Counted from the first letter of the stretch, positions 8,459-18,161 are shown. The stretch is DNA of 64,000 nucleotides from Gammaproteobacteria bacterium (GCA_024644535.1 JAHEKX010000007.1:14654-78653), one strand, 5' to 3'. Notes: generated by a model from the letters alone, not told the origin. Program-made: numbers and translations.

Positions 8459-9700
8459 ATGAAAGGTAGACGAGTCGTAGTCACGGGTATGGGCTTGGTT
8501 AGCCCTTTGGGACATAACGTTAAGGATACTTGGAGCGCATTGTTAGCGGGGAAAAGTGGTGCTGCCCCCATAGAAACGTTTGTTACCGAGGCTTTTTCAA
8601 CGACATTTAGTGCCAGTGTGCGAGGCTTGGATACAGATGCGTATATTCCAGCCAAAGACGCGCGCAAGATGGATCTATTTGTGCAGTACGGAATGGTTGC
8701 CGGTATTCAGGCGTTCGAAGACAGCGGCATAGAAATTACAGAAGAAAATGCACCTCGAGTGGGTTGTGCGATTGGTTCAGGTATTGGTGGTATCGGCGAG
8801 ATCGAGAAGAATTCCCTTCTGGTCGCCGAGCGAGGGCCTCGTCGTATTAGCCCGTTTTTTGTGCCTGGCTCGATCATAAATATGATATCTGGGAACTTGT
8901 CCGTTAAGTACAATATGCAAGGGCCTAATATCGCTATCGTAACCGCTTGTACAACCGGTACGCATAATATTGGCATGGGCGCTCGCATGATTAGCATGGG
9001 TGATGCCGACGCGATGCTGGTAGGTGGCGCGGAAATGGCTACTACCCCCGTCGGCTTGGGTGGTTTTGCAGCGGCGCGAGCCTTATCGACTAGGAACGAT
9101 GATCCGGCTGCTGCGTCGCGACCTTGGGATAAAGACCGTGACGGCTTTGTTTTGGGTGACGGTGCAGGCGTTTTGATGCTGGAAGAGTTCGAGCACGCAA
9201 AGGCACGCGGCGCGAAGATATATGGTGAAGTCGTGGGCTTTGGTATGTCGGGTGATGCCTATCATATGACCTTGCCGCCAGAAGATGGTCGAGGCGCAGC
9301 GGCGAGTATGCAAAATGCGCTGAATGACGCCGAAATTTCAGCTGATCAAATTGCTTATATCAACGCTCATGGCACATCGACGCCGGCCGGTGACATCGCC
9401 GAAACGCAGGCGGTCAAGCGAGTGATGGGCGCACATGTCGATCAAGTTGCAGTAAGCTCCACAAAATCTATGATAGGACATTTGTTGGGAGCGGCTGGTG
9501 CCGTCGAAGCTATTTTCTCGCTTTTGGCTTTGCAAGAGCAGGTCGCACCTCCGACGATCAATCTAGACAACCCAAGCGAGGGTTGTGATTTAAATTATGT
9601 GCCGCACAATGCGCAACGTTTTACCGGTCGATACGCCTTGTCTAACTCGTTTGGCTTTGGTGGCACCAATGGAACCCTGGTTTTTGGCAAAGTGGGGTAA
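8459..9700 (+). CDS. fabF: 3-oxoacyl-ACP synthase II
   Basis: Condensing enzyme KAS II, which elongates acyl-ACP with malonyl-ACP and in gammaproteobacteria drives 16:1 to 18:1 extension. The active-site Cys164 lies in TACTTGTHN, and the two catalytic histidines lie in [11 protein letters not shown] and [12 protein letters not shown]. The ATG at 8459 follows GGAG at 8450-8453 and gives 413 aa. The open frame extends to 8399, but that part overlaps the acpP terminator. With no fabH here, initiation must use a KAS III or FabY-type enzyme encoded elsewhere. Confidence 0.97.
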   Translation: MKGRRVVVTGMGLVSPLGHNVKDTWSALLAGKSGAAPIETFVTEAFSTTFSASVRGLDTDAYIPAKDARKMDLFVQYGMVAGIQAFEDSGIEITEENAPRVGCAIGSGIGGIGEIEKNSLLVAERGPRRISPFFVPGSIINMISGNLSVKYNMQGPNIAIVTACTTGTHNIGMGARMISMGDADAMLVGGAEMATTPVGLGGFAAARALSTRNDDPAAASRPWDKDRDGFVLGDGAGVLMLEEFEHAKARGAKIYGEVVGFGMSGDAYHMTLPPEDGRGAAASMQNALNDAEISADQIAYINAHGTSTPAGDIAETQAVKRVMGAHVDQVAVSSTKSMIGHLLGAAGAVEAIFSLLALQEQVAPPTINLDNPSEGCDLNYVPHNAQRFTGRYALSNSFGFGGTNGTLVFGKVG

Positions 9701-9706
9701 CCCTTC

Positions 9707-10540
9707 GTGAGCTGGGTGCTTATTCACGGCTCCGAGCGTAAGGCTCTAGCGCCAAACGACCGTGCGGCGCTTTACGGTGATGCTCTATTTGAAACCTTGT
9801 TGTGGTCTGGCACACATTTTGTCTTTGCCTCTTTTCATTGGCACAGGCTGTTTTCGGGCGCTGAACGACTTAAAATCACGATGGATTTGGAGTTATTTCA
9901 AGCGTTCATAGCGGATATAGAAGCAAAGCTAAAGTTACAAACGGCGGGCGTCCCCTGCGCGGTGAGAATAAGTGTTCATCGTTCGGTTCGCGTTCGCGGC
10001 TATGGGTTTGGCGAGCAATTAAATCCTGAGTTGGTTTGTCTGGTCAATAAAGCCCCAGTGCTTACTACGGAGTCAATTGCTCTGGGCTTAAGTACCATTC
10101 AATTGGCGCGGCAACCGGTATTAGCTGGGCTGAAACATGTTAATCGACTAGAACAAGTGCTGGCGACCCAGGCTTTGGCCGAGCAAGGTTATGATGACGG
10201 CGTAATGTGTATAGACAATGGACACGTGGTTTGCACCACTCGCGCGAATGTCTACGCCTTAATAGACGATGTTTGGCATACTCCCAGCCTCAACGAGGCA
10301 GGCGTGGCCGGTACCAGAAGAGCCTGGTTTCTTCAGCAGGGAGCACAGGGGTGCTGGGCTGTAGAGGAAGGTTCGCTCACGATAGAGCAGTTATACAAAG
10401 CAGACGCAGTGATGATATCTAATGCACTAAGGGGGTTTCAGGGCGTCGCCTCGATTAACGGTCACCACTTGTCTTCCTCAGTTAGATTAGAGCAGGTCAG
10501 ACAGCGGTACGCTGTTGCGCTTGCCGCGGACTCGCGATGA
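9707..10540 (+). CDS. pabC: Aminodeoxychorismate lyase
   Basis: PLP-dependent fold-type IV enzyme that cleaves 4-amino-4-deoxychorismate to p-aminobenzoate and pyruvate for folate synthesis. The N-terminal RAALYGDALFET and the PLP-lysine segment GLKHVNRLEQVLA (Lys143) match PabC. The GTG start lies 6 nt after the fabF stop. It overlaps mltG by 4 nt (ATGA). The fabF-pabC-mltG-tmk order is conserved in gammaproteobacteria. Confidence 0.93.
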   Translation: MSWVLIHGSERKALAPNDRAALYGDALFETLLWSGTHFVFASFHWHRLFSGAERLKITMDLELFQAFIADIEAKLKLQTAGVPCAVRISVHRSVRVRGYGFGEQLNPELVCLVNKAPVLTTESIALGLSTIQLARQPVLAGLKHVNRLEQVLATQALAEQGYDDGVMCIDNGHVVCTTRANVYALIDDVWHTPSLNEAGVAGTRRAWFLQQGAQGCWAVEEGSLTIEQLYKADAVMISNALRGFQGVASINGHHLSSSVRLEQVRQRYAVALAADSR

Positions 10541-11529
10541 TGCGAAGGTTAGCATGGCTTTTGGTGCTCGTAATATTGACTGGTATTGTTGTGGGCGCGC
10601 GATGGTGGTACGGGACGAGCTCATGGGCAGGGCAGCCGCAGGTTTTGGTGATAAAGCAGGGCGCAAGCATGGGGCTGGTCGCTGACGACTTGGCGCGACA
10701 GGGCTTTGTTAAAGCTCCGTATTTATTTGCCTTTGTGGGACGAATTACGGGCGCTGATCGGGGTATTCGCGCGGGTCACTATCAGATTGAGCAGGCCATG
10801 AGCCCGCGCGCCCTGATGCGCTTGCTGGTTTCCGGTGATGCTTATAGCTATAAAGTGACCTTGGTTGAGGGAAAAACCTTTAAAGAGCTGCTGGTGGCGA
10901 TACAGGCGCACCCTCATGTTCAATCGGAGCTTGATGGCGTCAACGACGCCTGGATCGTTAACGCTTTTGCTGACTTTAATGGCCCCGAGGGCTGGTTGTT
11001 TCCAGACACCTATTACTTTTTAGCCGATACGACGGACAAAGCCCTAATTTTGCGATCGCATCAAGCGATGCAAAGCAACCTTGGTCAGGTCTGGGAGGCG
11101 CGAGCTGAAGGCTTGCCAATTGCGACACCTTATGAGGCGCTTATTTTGGCCTCAATTATCGAGAAAGAGACGAGTTTGGGCGCAGAGCGAGCCGATATCG
11201 CAGGGGTTTTTGTTCGACGGTTACATAAAAATATGCGTCTACAAACTGATCCGACCATTATTTATGGGCTAGGCGAGCGTTATCATGGAGACATCACGCG
11301 CGCTCATCTAAGAGACAAGCAAAATATTTACAATACCTATCAGCATGGTGGGTTGCCACCTACGCCCATTGCTTCCCCGGGTCGAGCATCGTTGGAAGCG
11401 GCGGTAAGACCCAAAGGTGGGACTGCGTTATACTTTGTGGCAGATGGTGAGGGCGGTCACGTGTTTTCAGACACGCTAGCGGAGCACGAGCGCGCTGTAA
11501 AAGCGTATTTGAGTAAACAAAAGCAATAA
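10537..11529 (+). CDS. mltG: Endolytic murein transglycosylase MltG
   Basis: Inner-membrane endolytic transglycosylase that cuts nascent peptidoglycan strands and sets glycan length. One N-terminal membrane helix (about residues 4-24) leads to a periplasmic region with a LysM-like subdomain (about 35-90), then the YceG catalytic domain. The catalytic Glu lies in ASIIEKETSLG, followed by RLQTDPTIIYG and the LPPTPIASPG loop. The 330-aa length is normal. Translation is coupled to pabC. Confidence 0.95.
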   Translation: MMRRLAWLLVLVILTGIVVGARWWYGTSSWAGQPQVLVIKQGASMGLVADDLARQGFVKAPYLFAFVGRITGADRGIRAGHYQIEQAMSPRALMRLLVSGDAYSYKVTLVEGKTFKELLVAIQAHPHVQSELDGVNDAWIVNAFADFNGPEGWLFPDTYYFLADTTDKALILRSHQAMQSNLGQVWEARAEGLPIATPYEALILASIIEKETSLGAERADIAGVFVRRLHKNMRLQTDPTIIYGLGERYHGDITRAHLRDKQNIYNTYQHGGLPPTPIASPGRASLEAAVRPKGGTALYFVADGEGGHVFSDTLAEHERAVKAYLSKQKQ

Positions 11530-11538
11530 AGGTCGGTC

Positions 11539-12177
11539 ATGCAAAAAGGCTATTTCATTACCTTCGAAGGTGGAGAGGGCACAGGCAAGAGCACTCAATT
11601 AGCCCTAGTGAAAGAAACGCTCGAACAAAAAGGTATCACCGTTCGTGTTACTCGTGAGCCTGGCGGCACTGAACTTGCCGAAGAGATTCGAGGCGTCTTA
11701 CTTCGTCCCCGCGCCGAAATCGTAAATGTCACGACCGAATTGTTGCTGATGTTTGCGGCTAGAGCCCAGCATTTGGCGCAGTTCATTTTGCCTGCTATCG
11801 AGCGAGGAGAGTGGGTTTTATGTGATCGTTTTACCGATGCAACCTATGCTTATCAACACGGTGGCCGGGGCGTTGGTGAAGACAAAATTTCGCTTTTGGA
11901 AGAGCTGGTTCAAGCCAGCTTCAAGCCCGACCTTACCTTACTATTCGATGCGCCCATAGAAATCAGCTTACAGCGCATGCGGGACCGCGGAGCGCTTGAC
12001 CGTTTTGAGCAAGAGGGTGTCGAGTTTATGCAAGGCGTTCGCTCGGTGTATTTGGCTCGAGCTAGACTGGAACCCAAGCGGTTTCGTGTGATTAACGCAG
12101 CGGGTACCTTACATGAGGTTCGTGGGTCAGTGAATCATCATCTACAAGCGCTCATTGATGACTGGGTATCAGCGTAA
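11539..12177 (+). CDS. tmk: Thymidylate kinase
   Basis: Phosphorylates dTMP to dTDP. The P-loop EGGEGTGKST (10-19), the DR(F/Y)-type TREPGG loop (residues 38-43) and CDRFTDATYAYQ for dTMP binding are intact. The 212-aa length is typical. It lies 9 nt after mltG, and its TAA stop overlaps the holB start (TAATG). Confidence 0.97.
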   Translation: MQKGYFITFEGGEGTGKSTQLALVKETLEQKGITVRVTREPGGTELAEEIRGVLLRPRAEIVNVTTELLLMFAARAQHLAQFILPAIERGEWVLCDRFTDATYAYQHGGRGVGEDKISLLEELVQASFKPDLTLLFDAPIEISLQRMRDRGALDRFEQEGVEFMQGVRSVYLARARLEPKRFRVINAAGTLHEVRGSVNHHLQALIDDWVSA

Positions 12178-13082
12178 TGACCACTAGTTTGGCATGGCAC
12201 AAATCGGTATTGGAACAGTTGGCCGATCGGCGTCGCTCTGAGCGCCTGCCGCATGCAATGCTTTTGACAGTTGCCTCCGATCTCGAAGCCATTGCCCTTG
12301 CCGGCGCTCTGCCTTATTTTATTGTGTGCGACTCTTGCGCTATGTGCAGGCAGTGTCGCGCATGTCGCTTACTGGAGCAGGGTGCTTATAGTGATTATCA
12401 TCTATGCCAACCAGAGGGCACCTCTAAAGTCATCAAAATTGACCAAATTCGTGGACTTTTGAATCTGGGCGCTAAAACAGCAAATTACCCTGCCGGTAAG
12501 GTACTAATTTTGGCGCCTGCAAATGCGCTGAATCGTAATGCGGCGAATGCCTTGCTGAAATTTTTGGAGGAGCCGCCTGCTAATACCTACTTGTTTTTGG
12601 TTGCCTCCCGTACCGCACAGCTACCGGCTACTGTCATGAGTCGATGTCAAAAACTGACGGTCGCGCGGCCCGATAGGCAGCAAGCTCTGGTGTTTTTGCA
12701 GGATCGAGGCGTGTCTGACATGAGAGCCAAAACATTGCTTAGATTAGCGAGTGATGAACCGCTGTTGGCCTTAGAGATCGAAGAGAGCGGCACCGCTGAT
12801 GCCTTGTTACGAGTGGTGGCCGAAGTTGAAAAGTTGGTATTGGGCCAAGCGACGCCTCGAGGTCTTGGGCAAAGTGCGCAGGGCTTGGAGGCAAATTTGC
12901 TGCTTACGGTGTTGATAGCGTATGCGCATCAAGCTGCCGTGGGTCAGGCAACTGAGCATACGCTGAATACTGGCTTATTACTGTTGCATAAGGCTTTAGT
13001 AGAGTTGTACGCCACCTACCTGCGCTCGCCGAACATTAATATCCCCTTGGCCTTAGAGCAACTTTGTGTAAACATCCGCTGA
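12177..13082 (+). CDS. holB: DNA polymerase III delta-prime subunit
   Basis: Clamp-loader subunit. It has the zinc-finger cysteines Cys51, 54, 57, 60 and 63, then the AAA+ region with LKFLEEPPANTYLFLVAS and the SRCQ sensor/arginine-finger segment (VMSRCQKL), and a C-terminal helical collar domain. As usual for delta-prime there is no working P-loop. At 301 aa it is slightly shorter than E. coli HolB. Position between tmk and pilZ matches Pseudomonas. Confidence 0.93.
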   Translation: MTTSLAWHKSVLEQLADRRRSERLPHAMLLTVASDLEAIALAGALPYFIVCDSCAMCRQCRACRLLEQGAYSDYHLCQPEGTSKVIKIDQIRGLLNLGAKTANYPAGKVLILAPANALNRNAANALLKFLEEPPANTYLFLVASRTAQLPATVMSRCQKLTVARPDRQQALVFLQDRGVSDMRAKTLLRLASDEPLLALEIEESGTADALLRVVAEVEKLVLGQATPRGLGQSAQGLEANLLLTVLIAYAHQAAVGQATEHTLNTGLLLLHKALVELYATYLRSPNINIPLALEQLCVNIR

Positions 13083-13110
13083 GTTTAAAGTCGAGGTCAC
13101 TGGAAGTCAT

Positions 13111-13467
13111 ATGGCAAAAAGGGCGATTCCTAGCAGTGGACAAGGTTTACTGTCGCTGACAATAAAAGAACAGTCGGTGCTGTATTCGGCGTATATGCCA
13201 TTTTTGCGCAATGGTGGGCTGTTCGTACCCACTACTAAGAACTACGCCCTTGGTGATGAGGTTTTCATGCTTTTGAACCTGATGGACGAACCCGAAAAAA
13301 TTCCCATTACGGGTCAGGTTGTGTGGATCACGCCAAAGCAGCCGCAAGGTAATCGCGTTGCGGGTATCGGGGTTCAATTCAGCGACCAAGACGCATCGGT
13401 TAACGAAAAAATCGAAAAATATCTCGTTGGAATATTGCGGTCTGAACGCCCGACGCATACCTTGTAA
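13111..13467 (+). CDS. pilZ: PilZ domain protein (type IV pilus assembly)
   Basis: A 118-residue single-domain PilZ protein. In Pseudomonas the orthologue downstream of holB is needed for type IV pilus biogenesis through contacts with FimX and PilB. Seen: FLRNGGLFVPT, YALGDEVFML and GVQFSDQD. The RxxxR c-di-GMP-binding motif is absent, as in canonical PilZ itself, so direct c-di-GMP binding is unlikely. It lies 28 nt after holB, and its stop overlaps the GH84 start by 1 nt (TAATG). Confidence 0.9.
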   Translation: MAKRAIPSSGQGLLSLTIKEQSVLYSAYMPFLRNGGLFVPTTKNYALGDEVFMLLNLMDEPEKIPITGQVVWITPKQPQGNRVAGIGVQFSDQDASVNEKIEKYLVGILRSERPTHTL

Positions 13468-14525
13468 TGTCTTCGTTTCGTCCACGGTTCGTTGGTGTGA
13501 TCGAGGGGTTTTATGGGCGCCCATGGGTCTCTGATCAGCGAAATAGAGCAGCGCGCTGGTTTGCTGGCTTAGGCTTTAATACCTACATTTACGCCCCAAA
13601 GTCACAAACCTACTTGCGTTCGAGGTGGCGCGAGCCCTTTCCTGATTATGAAATCGCTAAGCTGCAAGAAATGGCCGAGGCCTATAAGTCCGCGGGGTTA
13701 CAGTGGGGCATAGGCTTGTCACCATTGGGTGTTAATCAGGGGTTTAGCCAGGCGGACAGGCAGGCTTTGCATGCAAAGCTTCAAGCGATTCGAGAGCTTA
13801 AGCCCGATATTATCGCGGTATTGTTTGACGACATGAGTCATAGCACTGCGGACACTGCGCCGCGGCAATTGGACTGTCTAGCGGTTGTTGCGCAAGCGCT
13901 CCCGGGTGTGTACTGCATGGTTTGCCCCACCTACTACTCTTCAGACCCTGTATTGGAAGAGGTCTTCGGTTCGGTGCCCACAGGGTATGTCGAGCACTAT
14001 CAAGATAATTTAAGCCCCGACACTGGGGTGTTTTGGACCGGCCCACAGGTTTGTTCTGAGCGGGTTACCGATGCTGATATACAAGCAGCCAAACGACAAT
14101 GGGGTGAAGGGTTGGTGTTGTGGGATAACTATCCAGTGAATGATGGTCGTCTGAGATCGCAGCATCTGTATTTAAAGCCATTAACGGGCCGCTCTGTCAA
14201 TTCTGAGCTGCGAGGACATTTGTGTAACCCAATGAATCAATTGCATTTGTCTTTGCCGGGTTTGTTGGGGTTGTCAGAGTTGTATGAGTTAGCTCCCAAG
14301 TCCCAGTCTAGTGAATTAGTGAGGCAGGTACTTGGAGCCGACTTATCCACATGGTTGTCCGCTGAGGCTGACCGTTTTCAACAGACTCGCCTAGATGATC
14401 TCAGTTTTCTGGTAATGGATAGCATGAGACAAGAACTGCAAAAATTCCCCGGGCAAGGTGCAGCTGAATGTCTGGAGTGGCTTGATGGGCAGTATCGTTT
14501 TGATCCGGCCTGCTTGACCGAATAG
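13467..14525 (+). CDS. GH84 beta-N-acetylglucosaminidase (O-GlcNAcase-like), cytoplasmic
   Basis: Recognised as a glycoside hydrolase family 84 (NAGidase) domain, the family of human O-GlcNAcase and clostridial NagJ. Seen in order: VGVIEGFYGRPW (9-20), NTYIYAPK (38-45), the adjacent catalytic aspartates Asp121-Asp122 in LFDDMSH, CPTYYSSD (153-160), WTGPQV (190-195), and WDNYPVND (219-226) with the substrate-binding Asn/Asp residues. All signature residues of substrate-assisted hydrolysis are present. There is no signal peptide and no extra domain (352 aa), so a cytoplasmic enzyme is expected. It is translationally coupled to pilZ at the place where tatD is common. The substrate is unknown; a glycosylated protein, GlcNAc-tRNA debris or muropeptides are possible. 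Confidence 0.88.
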   Translation: MSSFRPRFVGVIEGFYGRPWVSDQRNRAARWFAGLGFNTYIYAPKSQTYLRSRWREPFPDYEIAKLQEMAEAYKSAGLQWGIGLSPLGVNQGFSQADRQALHAKLQAIRELKPDIIAVLFDDMSHSTADTAPRQLDCLAVVAQALPGVYCMVCPTYYSSDPVLEEVFGSVPTGYVEHYQDNLSPDTGVFWTGPQVCSERVTDADIQAAKRQWGEGLVLWDNYPVNDGRLRSQHLYLKPLTGRSVNSELRGHLCNPMNQLHLSLPGLLGLSELYELAPKSQSSELVRQVLGADLSTWLSAEADRFQQTRLDDLSFLVMDSMRQELQKFPGQGAAECLEWLDGQYRFDPACLTE

Positions 14526-14576
14526 ACCCTATGGTAGAAAAAATAGAAATTTTCGTGCCAACAGGCCGTTGGCATG

Positions 14577-14605
14577 TTGAATGGACCCAATCACTGTGGC
14601 ACAAT
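14577..14605 (+). promoter_or_regulatory. Candidate sigma-70 promoter of tRNA-Leu/tig
   Basis: TTGAAT (14577-14582), a 17-nt spacer and CACAAT (14600-14605) with an extended TGG element precede the tRNA by about 50 nt. The spacing is ideal and the hexamers are moderate matches. A separate TACAAT at 14631 lacks any -35. Confidence 0.5.
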
Positions 14606-14656
14606 CTCGGCCCTTGAGTGATTTGCTCGTTACAATACGAGCGCGTCAAACAGTAT

Positions 14657-14741
14657 GCGGAAGTGGCGAAATTGGTAGACGCACTGGATTTAGGTTCCAG
14701 CGCCGCGAGGCGTGAGAGTTCGAGTCTCTCCTTCCGCACCA
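14657..14741 (+). tRNA. tRNA-Leu (anticodon UAG)
   Basis: An 85-nt type II tRNA. The acceptor stem GCGGAAG pairs with CTTCCGC, the D loop has TGGTAGAC, the anticodon loop ATTTAGG gives UAG, a long variable arm follows, and the T arm has GTTCGAGTC. The CCA end is encoded. No terminator lies between it and tig, so the two are probably cotranscribed, as in other gammaproteobacteria. Confidence 0.97.
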
Positions 14742-14799
14742 TACAAAGTTCTAACACACGGCTAATGCACTGACATGGGCCGTTTCTAGAGGAAAAACA

Positions 14800-16128
14800 A
14801 TGCAAGTATCACTCGAAACGACCTCAGGTCTTGAGCGTCGTTTGACTGTCGGTGTACCCGCGCAGCGTATCGAAGACGAGGTAAACAAGCGTTTACAGCA
14901 GGCGTCGAAGAATATCCGACTAGATGGCTTTCGCCCGGGCAAGGTTCCTTTCAGGGTTATTCGCCAGCGTTTTGGAGAGGGTGTTCGCCGTGAGGTGGTT
15001 GGCGAGGTAATGGGGCAGACCTTTCAAGAGGCGATTGTGCAAGAGAAGCTGCGCCCCGCTGGTCAGCCGTCGATCGAGCCTAAGCAGTTAGACGCTGGGA
15101 AAGATTTAGAATACGTTGCCATCTTTGAGGTTTTTCCCGAAGTCGAAGCGCGGGATCTGAAAAATGCCACCATCGAACGTCATGTGGCGGACGTGACAGA
15201 TGACGACGTCCATAACATCATCGAGATCTTTCGCAAACAGCAAGGCAGTATGCAAGAGGTTGATCGTGCTGCGGCTGAAGGGGATACGGTTGTTATCGAT
15301 TATTTGGGCAAGAAAGGTGGTGAGCCCTTTGATGGCGGAGCCGCGACTGACAGCAGCCTTGAGCTTGGTTCTGGTCGAATGATTCCAGGGTTCGAAGACG
15401 GTATCGCGGGAATGAAGGCTGGTGATGAAAAAACGCTTAAGCTGAGCTTTCCTGATGACTATCACAACGAAGATTTAAAAGGTGCAGCAGTTACCTTTGA
15501 CACCACCGTAAAAGCCGTTAAAGAGCAGGTGCTCGCACCAATGGACGAAACCTTGTTCGAGCAGTACGGCGTGACAGAGGGTGGCGAAGAGAAATTTCGG
15601 GAAGAAATCGCGGGCAACATGAAACGTGAGCTGAAAAACGCTGTAACCGCCTCGGTTAAAAAGCAAGTCATGGATGCAGTGTTGGCGACCTATGAGGATG
15701 TGGCTGTACCTAAGGCCTTGGTTGATCAAGAGGTCAAAGCCATGCGTCAACAGATGTTCCAGCAGTTTGGTGGTGCACCGGCTCAAGGCATGGATCTTGA
15801 ATCTTTGCTGCCTGCTGAAATGTTTATAGAGCGTGCTGAACCTAGAGTTAAGCTTGGCTTGGTTTTGGCAACCTTGGTGTCTGAGTACAATATCAAGCCC
15901 GATGCGGACCGTGTGCGTGAAACGATCGAAGAAATTGCGTCGACCTACGAAGATCCTGAAGAAGTTGTCAATTACTACTATAGTAGTCAAGAGCAGCTCA
16001 ACGCGATTGAGAATCGAGTATTGGAAGATCAAGTCGTCGAGAAGCTTCAAGAGCAGTTAAAAGTTGAAGATAAATCGTGCAGCTACCAAGAGGCGATTAG
16101 CGCAGGTCAGGCAGCAAACGCAAACTAA
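14800..16128 (+). CDS. tig: Trigger factor chaperone
   Basis: Ribosome-bound chaperone with peptidyl-prolyl isomerase activity. The N-terminal ribosome-docking domain has DGFRPGKVPFRVIRQRFG (about residues 45-62). The FKBP-type PPIase domain spans roughly 155-245 (VDYLGKKGGEPFDGG, MIPGFEDGI), and the rest is the helical C-terminal cradle. The 442-aa length is close to E. coli (432). The SD AGAGGAAAA precedes the ATG. It heads the clpP-clpX-lon-hupB-ppiD cluster. Confidence 0.97.
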   Translation: MQVSLETTSGLERRLTVGVPAQRIEDEVNKRLQQASKNIRLDGFRPGKVPFRVIRQRFGEGVRREVVGEVMGQTFQEAIVQEKLRPAGQPSIEPKQLDAGKDLEYVAIFEVFPEVEARDLKNATIERHVADVTDDDVHNIIEIFRKQQGSMQEVDRAAAEGDTVVIDYLGKKGGEPFDGGAATDSSLELGSGRMIPGFEDGIAGMKAGDEKTLKLSFPDDYHNEDLKGAAVTFDTTVKAVKEQVLAPMDETLFEQYGVTEGGEEKFREEIAGNMKRELKNAVTASVKKQVMDAVLATYEDVAVPKALVDQEVKAMRQQMFQQFGGAPAQGMDLESLLPAEMFIERAEPRVKLGLVLATLVSEYNIKPDADRVRETIEEIASTYEDPEEVVNYYYSSQEQLNAIENRVLEDQVVEKLQEQLKVEDKSCSYQEAISAGQAANAN

Positions 16129-16154
16129 TCCTTGAACGAGACGGAGAGTAGTTT

Positions 16155-16757
16155 ATGCAAACGGTAGAGAACCTAGGTTTAATTCCGATGGTGGTCGAGC
16201 AGACCTCTCGTGGTGAACGCTCGTACGACATCTACTCGCGTCTATTGAAAGAGCGCGTCATTTTTGTGGTGGGTCAGGTGGAAGATCACATGGCCAACCT
16301 GATTGTGGCGCAGCTTCTTTTCTTGGAGTCAGAGAACCCTGATAAAGACATTCACCTCTATATCAATAGTCCCGGTGGTTCGGTGACCGCAGGGTTAGCA
16401 ATTTATGACACCATGAAGTTCATCAAGCCCGATGTCACTACTACCTGCATGGGGCAGGCTGCCTCGATGGGGGCCTTCTTGCTGTCGGCTGGCGCCAAAG
16501 GTAAGCGCTATTGCTTGCCTAATGCCCGCACAATGATCCATCAACCCAGTGGTGGTGCGCAGGGACAAGCCACGGATATCGATATTCAGGCTAAAGAAAT
16601 ATTAATTATTCGCGAGCGCCTAAATCGCTTGATGGCCGAGCACACCGGCCAGCCTATCGACGTTATTGAGCGAGACACAGAGCGTGATCGCTTTATGAAC
16701 GCAGAACAAAGCAAAGAGTACGGTTTGGTCGACGAGGTCGTCAGCTCTCGCGCTTAA
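16155..16757 (+). CDS. clpP: ATP-dependent Clp protease proteolytic subunit
   Basis: Serine protease forming the two-ring ClpP chamber. The nucleophile lies in [12 protein letters not shown], the catalytic His in [14 protein letters not shown], and the Asp further on in ERDTERD. The 200-aa length includes a short propeptide. It lies 26 nt after tig with SD GGAGAG. A long hairpin separates it from clpX. Confidence 0.98.
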   Translation: MQTVENLGLIPMVVEQTSRGERSYDIYSRLLKERVIFVVGQVEDHMANLIVAQLLFLESENPDKDIHLYINSPGGSVTAGLAIYDTMKFIKPDVTTTCMGQAASMGAFLLSAGAKGKRYCLPNARTMIHQPSGGAQGQATDIDIQAKEILIIRERLNRLMAEHTGQPIDVIERDTERDRFMNAEQSKEYGLVDEVVSSRA

Positions 16758-16761
16758 TCGC

Positions 16762-16788
16762 TATCTGACACTGAATACGTGTCAGATA
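16762..16788 (+). other. Hairpin in the clpP-clpX gap
   Basis: A perfect 10-bp stem (TATCTGACAC/GTGTCAGATA) with a 7-nt loop begins 4 nt after the clpP stop. No T-run follows. It probably protects the tig-clpP 3' end or marks a processing site, letting clpP and clpX be expressed at different levels. Confidence 0.6.
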
Positions 16789-16856
16789 GACTTGCAAAAC
16801 CGATAAAAACCCATCATCGTAGGTTCAAACGATTTATAGATACGCTAGGATAACGA

Positions 16857-18149
16857 ATGGCGGATAACAAAATGCCCCCAAAAGACGATAACGCAAAGCT
16901 TTTATATTGCTCCTTCTGCGGTAAAAGTCAGCACGAAGTTAGAAAACTCATCGCGGGGCCTTCGGTATTTATTTGCGATGAATGTGTTGATCTATGCAAT
17001 GACATTATTCGTGAAGAAATTCAAGAAGCTGCAAGCTCTGAGGCTAGCGACAAGCTTCCGGTGCCAAAAGAAATCAATGCTATTCTTGACGAGTATGTGA
17101 TTGGCCAGCAGCGTGCTAAAAAGGTGTTAGCTGTAGCGGTCTACAACCATTACAAGCGGTTACGTCACGGGCAGTCGAGCGCCGAAGCTGTGGAGTTAGG
17201 CAAAAGCAATATCTTGCTAGTGGGCCCAACAGGAAGTGGTAAGACTTTACTGGCAGAAACCCTCGCTAGGTTGTTAGACGTGCCGTTTACTATCGCCGAC
17301 GCGACGACCTTGACCGAGGCCGGCTATGTGGGCGAAGACGTCGAGAATATCATTCAAAAGCTGTTGCAGAAATGCGATTACGATGTCGAAAAAGCGCAAG
17401 TTGGTATCGTTTATATCGACGAGATCGACAAAATTAGCCGCAAGTCAGACAACCCTTCGATTACGCGGGATGTTTCAGGCGAGGGCGTACAGCAGGCCTT
17501 GTTAAAGCTTATCGAAGGCACCGTGGCTTCTGTCCCACCTCAGGGTGGACGTAAGCACCCGCAGCAGGAATTTCTGCAGGTTGACACCTCGAACATCCTG
17601 TTTATTTGTGGCGGAGCGTTTGCTGGTCTAGACAAAGTAATTACCAACCGTTCTGCCAAGGGCGGTATTGGTTTTAATGCTGAAGTAAAAGGTAAAGAGC
17701 AGAAGAAAGAGTTCGGCGAAATTCTGTTTGATTTGGAGCCTGAAGACCTAGTGCATTACGGCTTGATCCCCGAGTTTGTTGGACGACTGCCTGTTATTGC
17801 GACTCTAGAAGAGCTGGACGTTGAGGCTTTGGTTCAAATTTTGACCGAGCCGAAGAACGCTTTGACTAAGCAGTACAAACGGCTATTTGAGATGGAAGGC
17901 GTAGAAGTCGACTTCCGGCAAGATGGCCTGCAAGCCATTGCCAAAAAAGCGATGGAACGCAAAACTGGCGCAAGGGGTCTGCGATCAATCTTAGAAGCGG
18001 TCTTATTGGATTCGATGTACAGCATTCCTTCGCGGGACGATGTCGTGAAGGTGGTGGTCGACGAGTCGGTCATTAATGGCGATTCAGAGCCTTTGTTGGT
18101 CTATCAAAGTAACGATCCTGCGCCCAAGGTGAGCTCGGCCGAGGATTAA
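16857..18149 (+). CDS. clpX: ATP-dependent Clp protease ATPase subunit ClpX
   Basis: AAA+ unfoldase that feeds substrates to ClpP. The N-terminal zinc-binding domain has the Cys4 set in CSFCGK and CDECVDLC (about residues 18-46). Walker A is GPTGSGKT, Walker B is VYIDEIDKI, and the pore loop is [13 protein letters not shown]-type ClpP contact sequence is present (GGIGFNA). The 430-aa length is standard. Upstream, CTTGCAAAA (16791) and ACCCATCAT (16809) resemble a weak sigma-32 element with short spacing. Confidence 0.98.
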   Translation: MADNKMPPKDDNAKLLYCSFCGKSQHEVRKLIAGPSVFICDECVDLCNDIIREEIQEAASSEASDKLPVPKEINAILDEYVIGQQRAKKVLAVAVYNHYKRLRHGQSSAEAVELGKSNILLVGPTGSGKTLLAETLARLLDVPFTIADATTLTEAGYVGEDVENIIQKLLQKCDYDVEKAQVGIVYIDEIDKISRKSDNPSITRDVSGEGVQQALLKLIEGTVASVPPQGGRKHPQQEFLQVDTSNILFICGGAFAGLDKVITNRSAKGGIGFNAEVKGKEQKKEFGEILFDLEPEDLVHYGLIPEFVGRLPVIATLEELDVEALVQILTEPKNALTKQYKRLFEMEGVEVDFRQDGLQAIAKKAMERKTGARGLRSILEAVLLDSMYSIPSRDDVVKVVVDESVINGDSEPLLVYQSNDPAPKVSSAED

Positions 18150-18161
18150 CGTTGGCTCGCT

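Noticed and set aside
14614-14636. TTGAGT and TACAAT as tRNA-Leu promoter
   Set aside because: The spacer is only 11 nt, too short for sigma-70; the 14577-14605 pair fits better.
15475-16050. 191-codon open frame antisense to tig
   Set aside because: No SD, no recognisable motifs, and fully covered by trigger factor.
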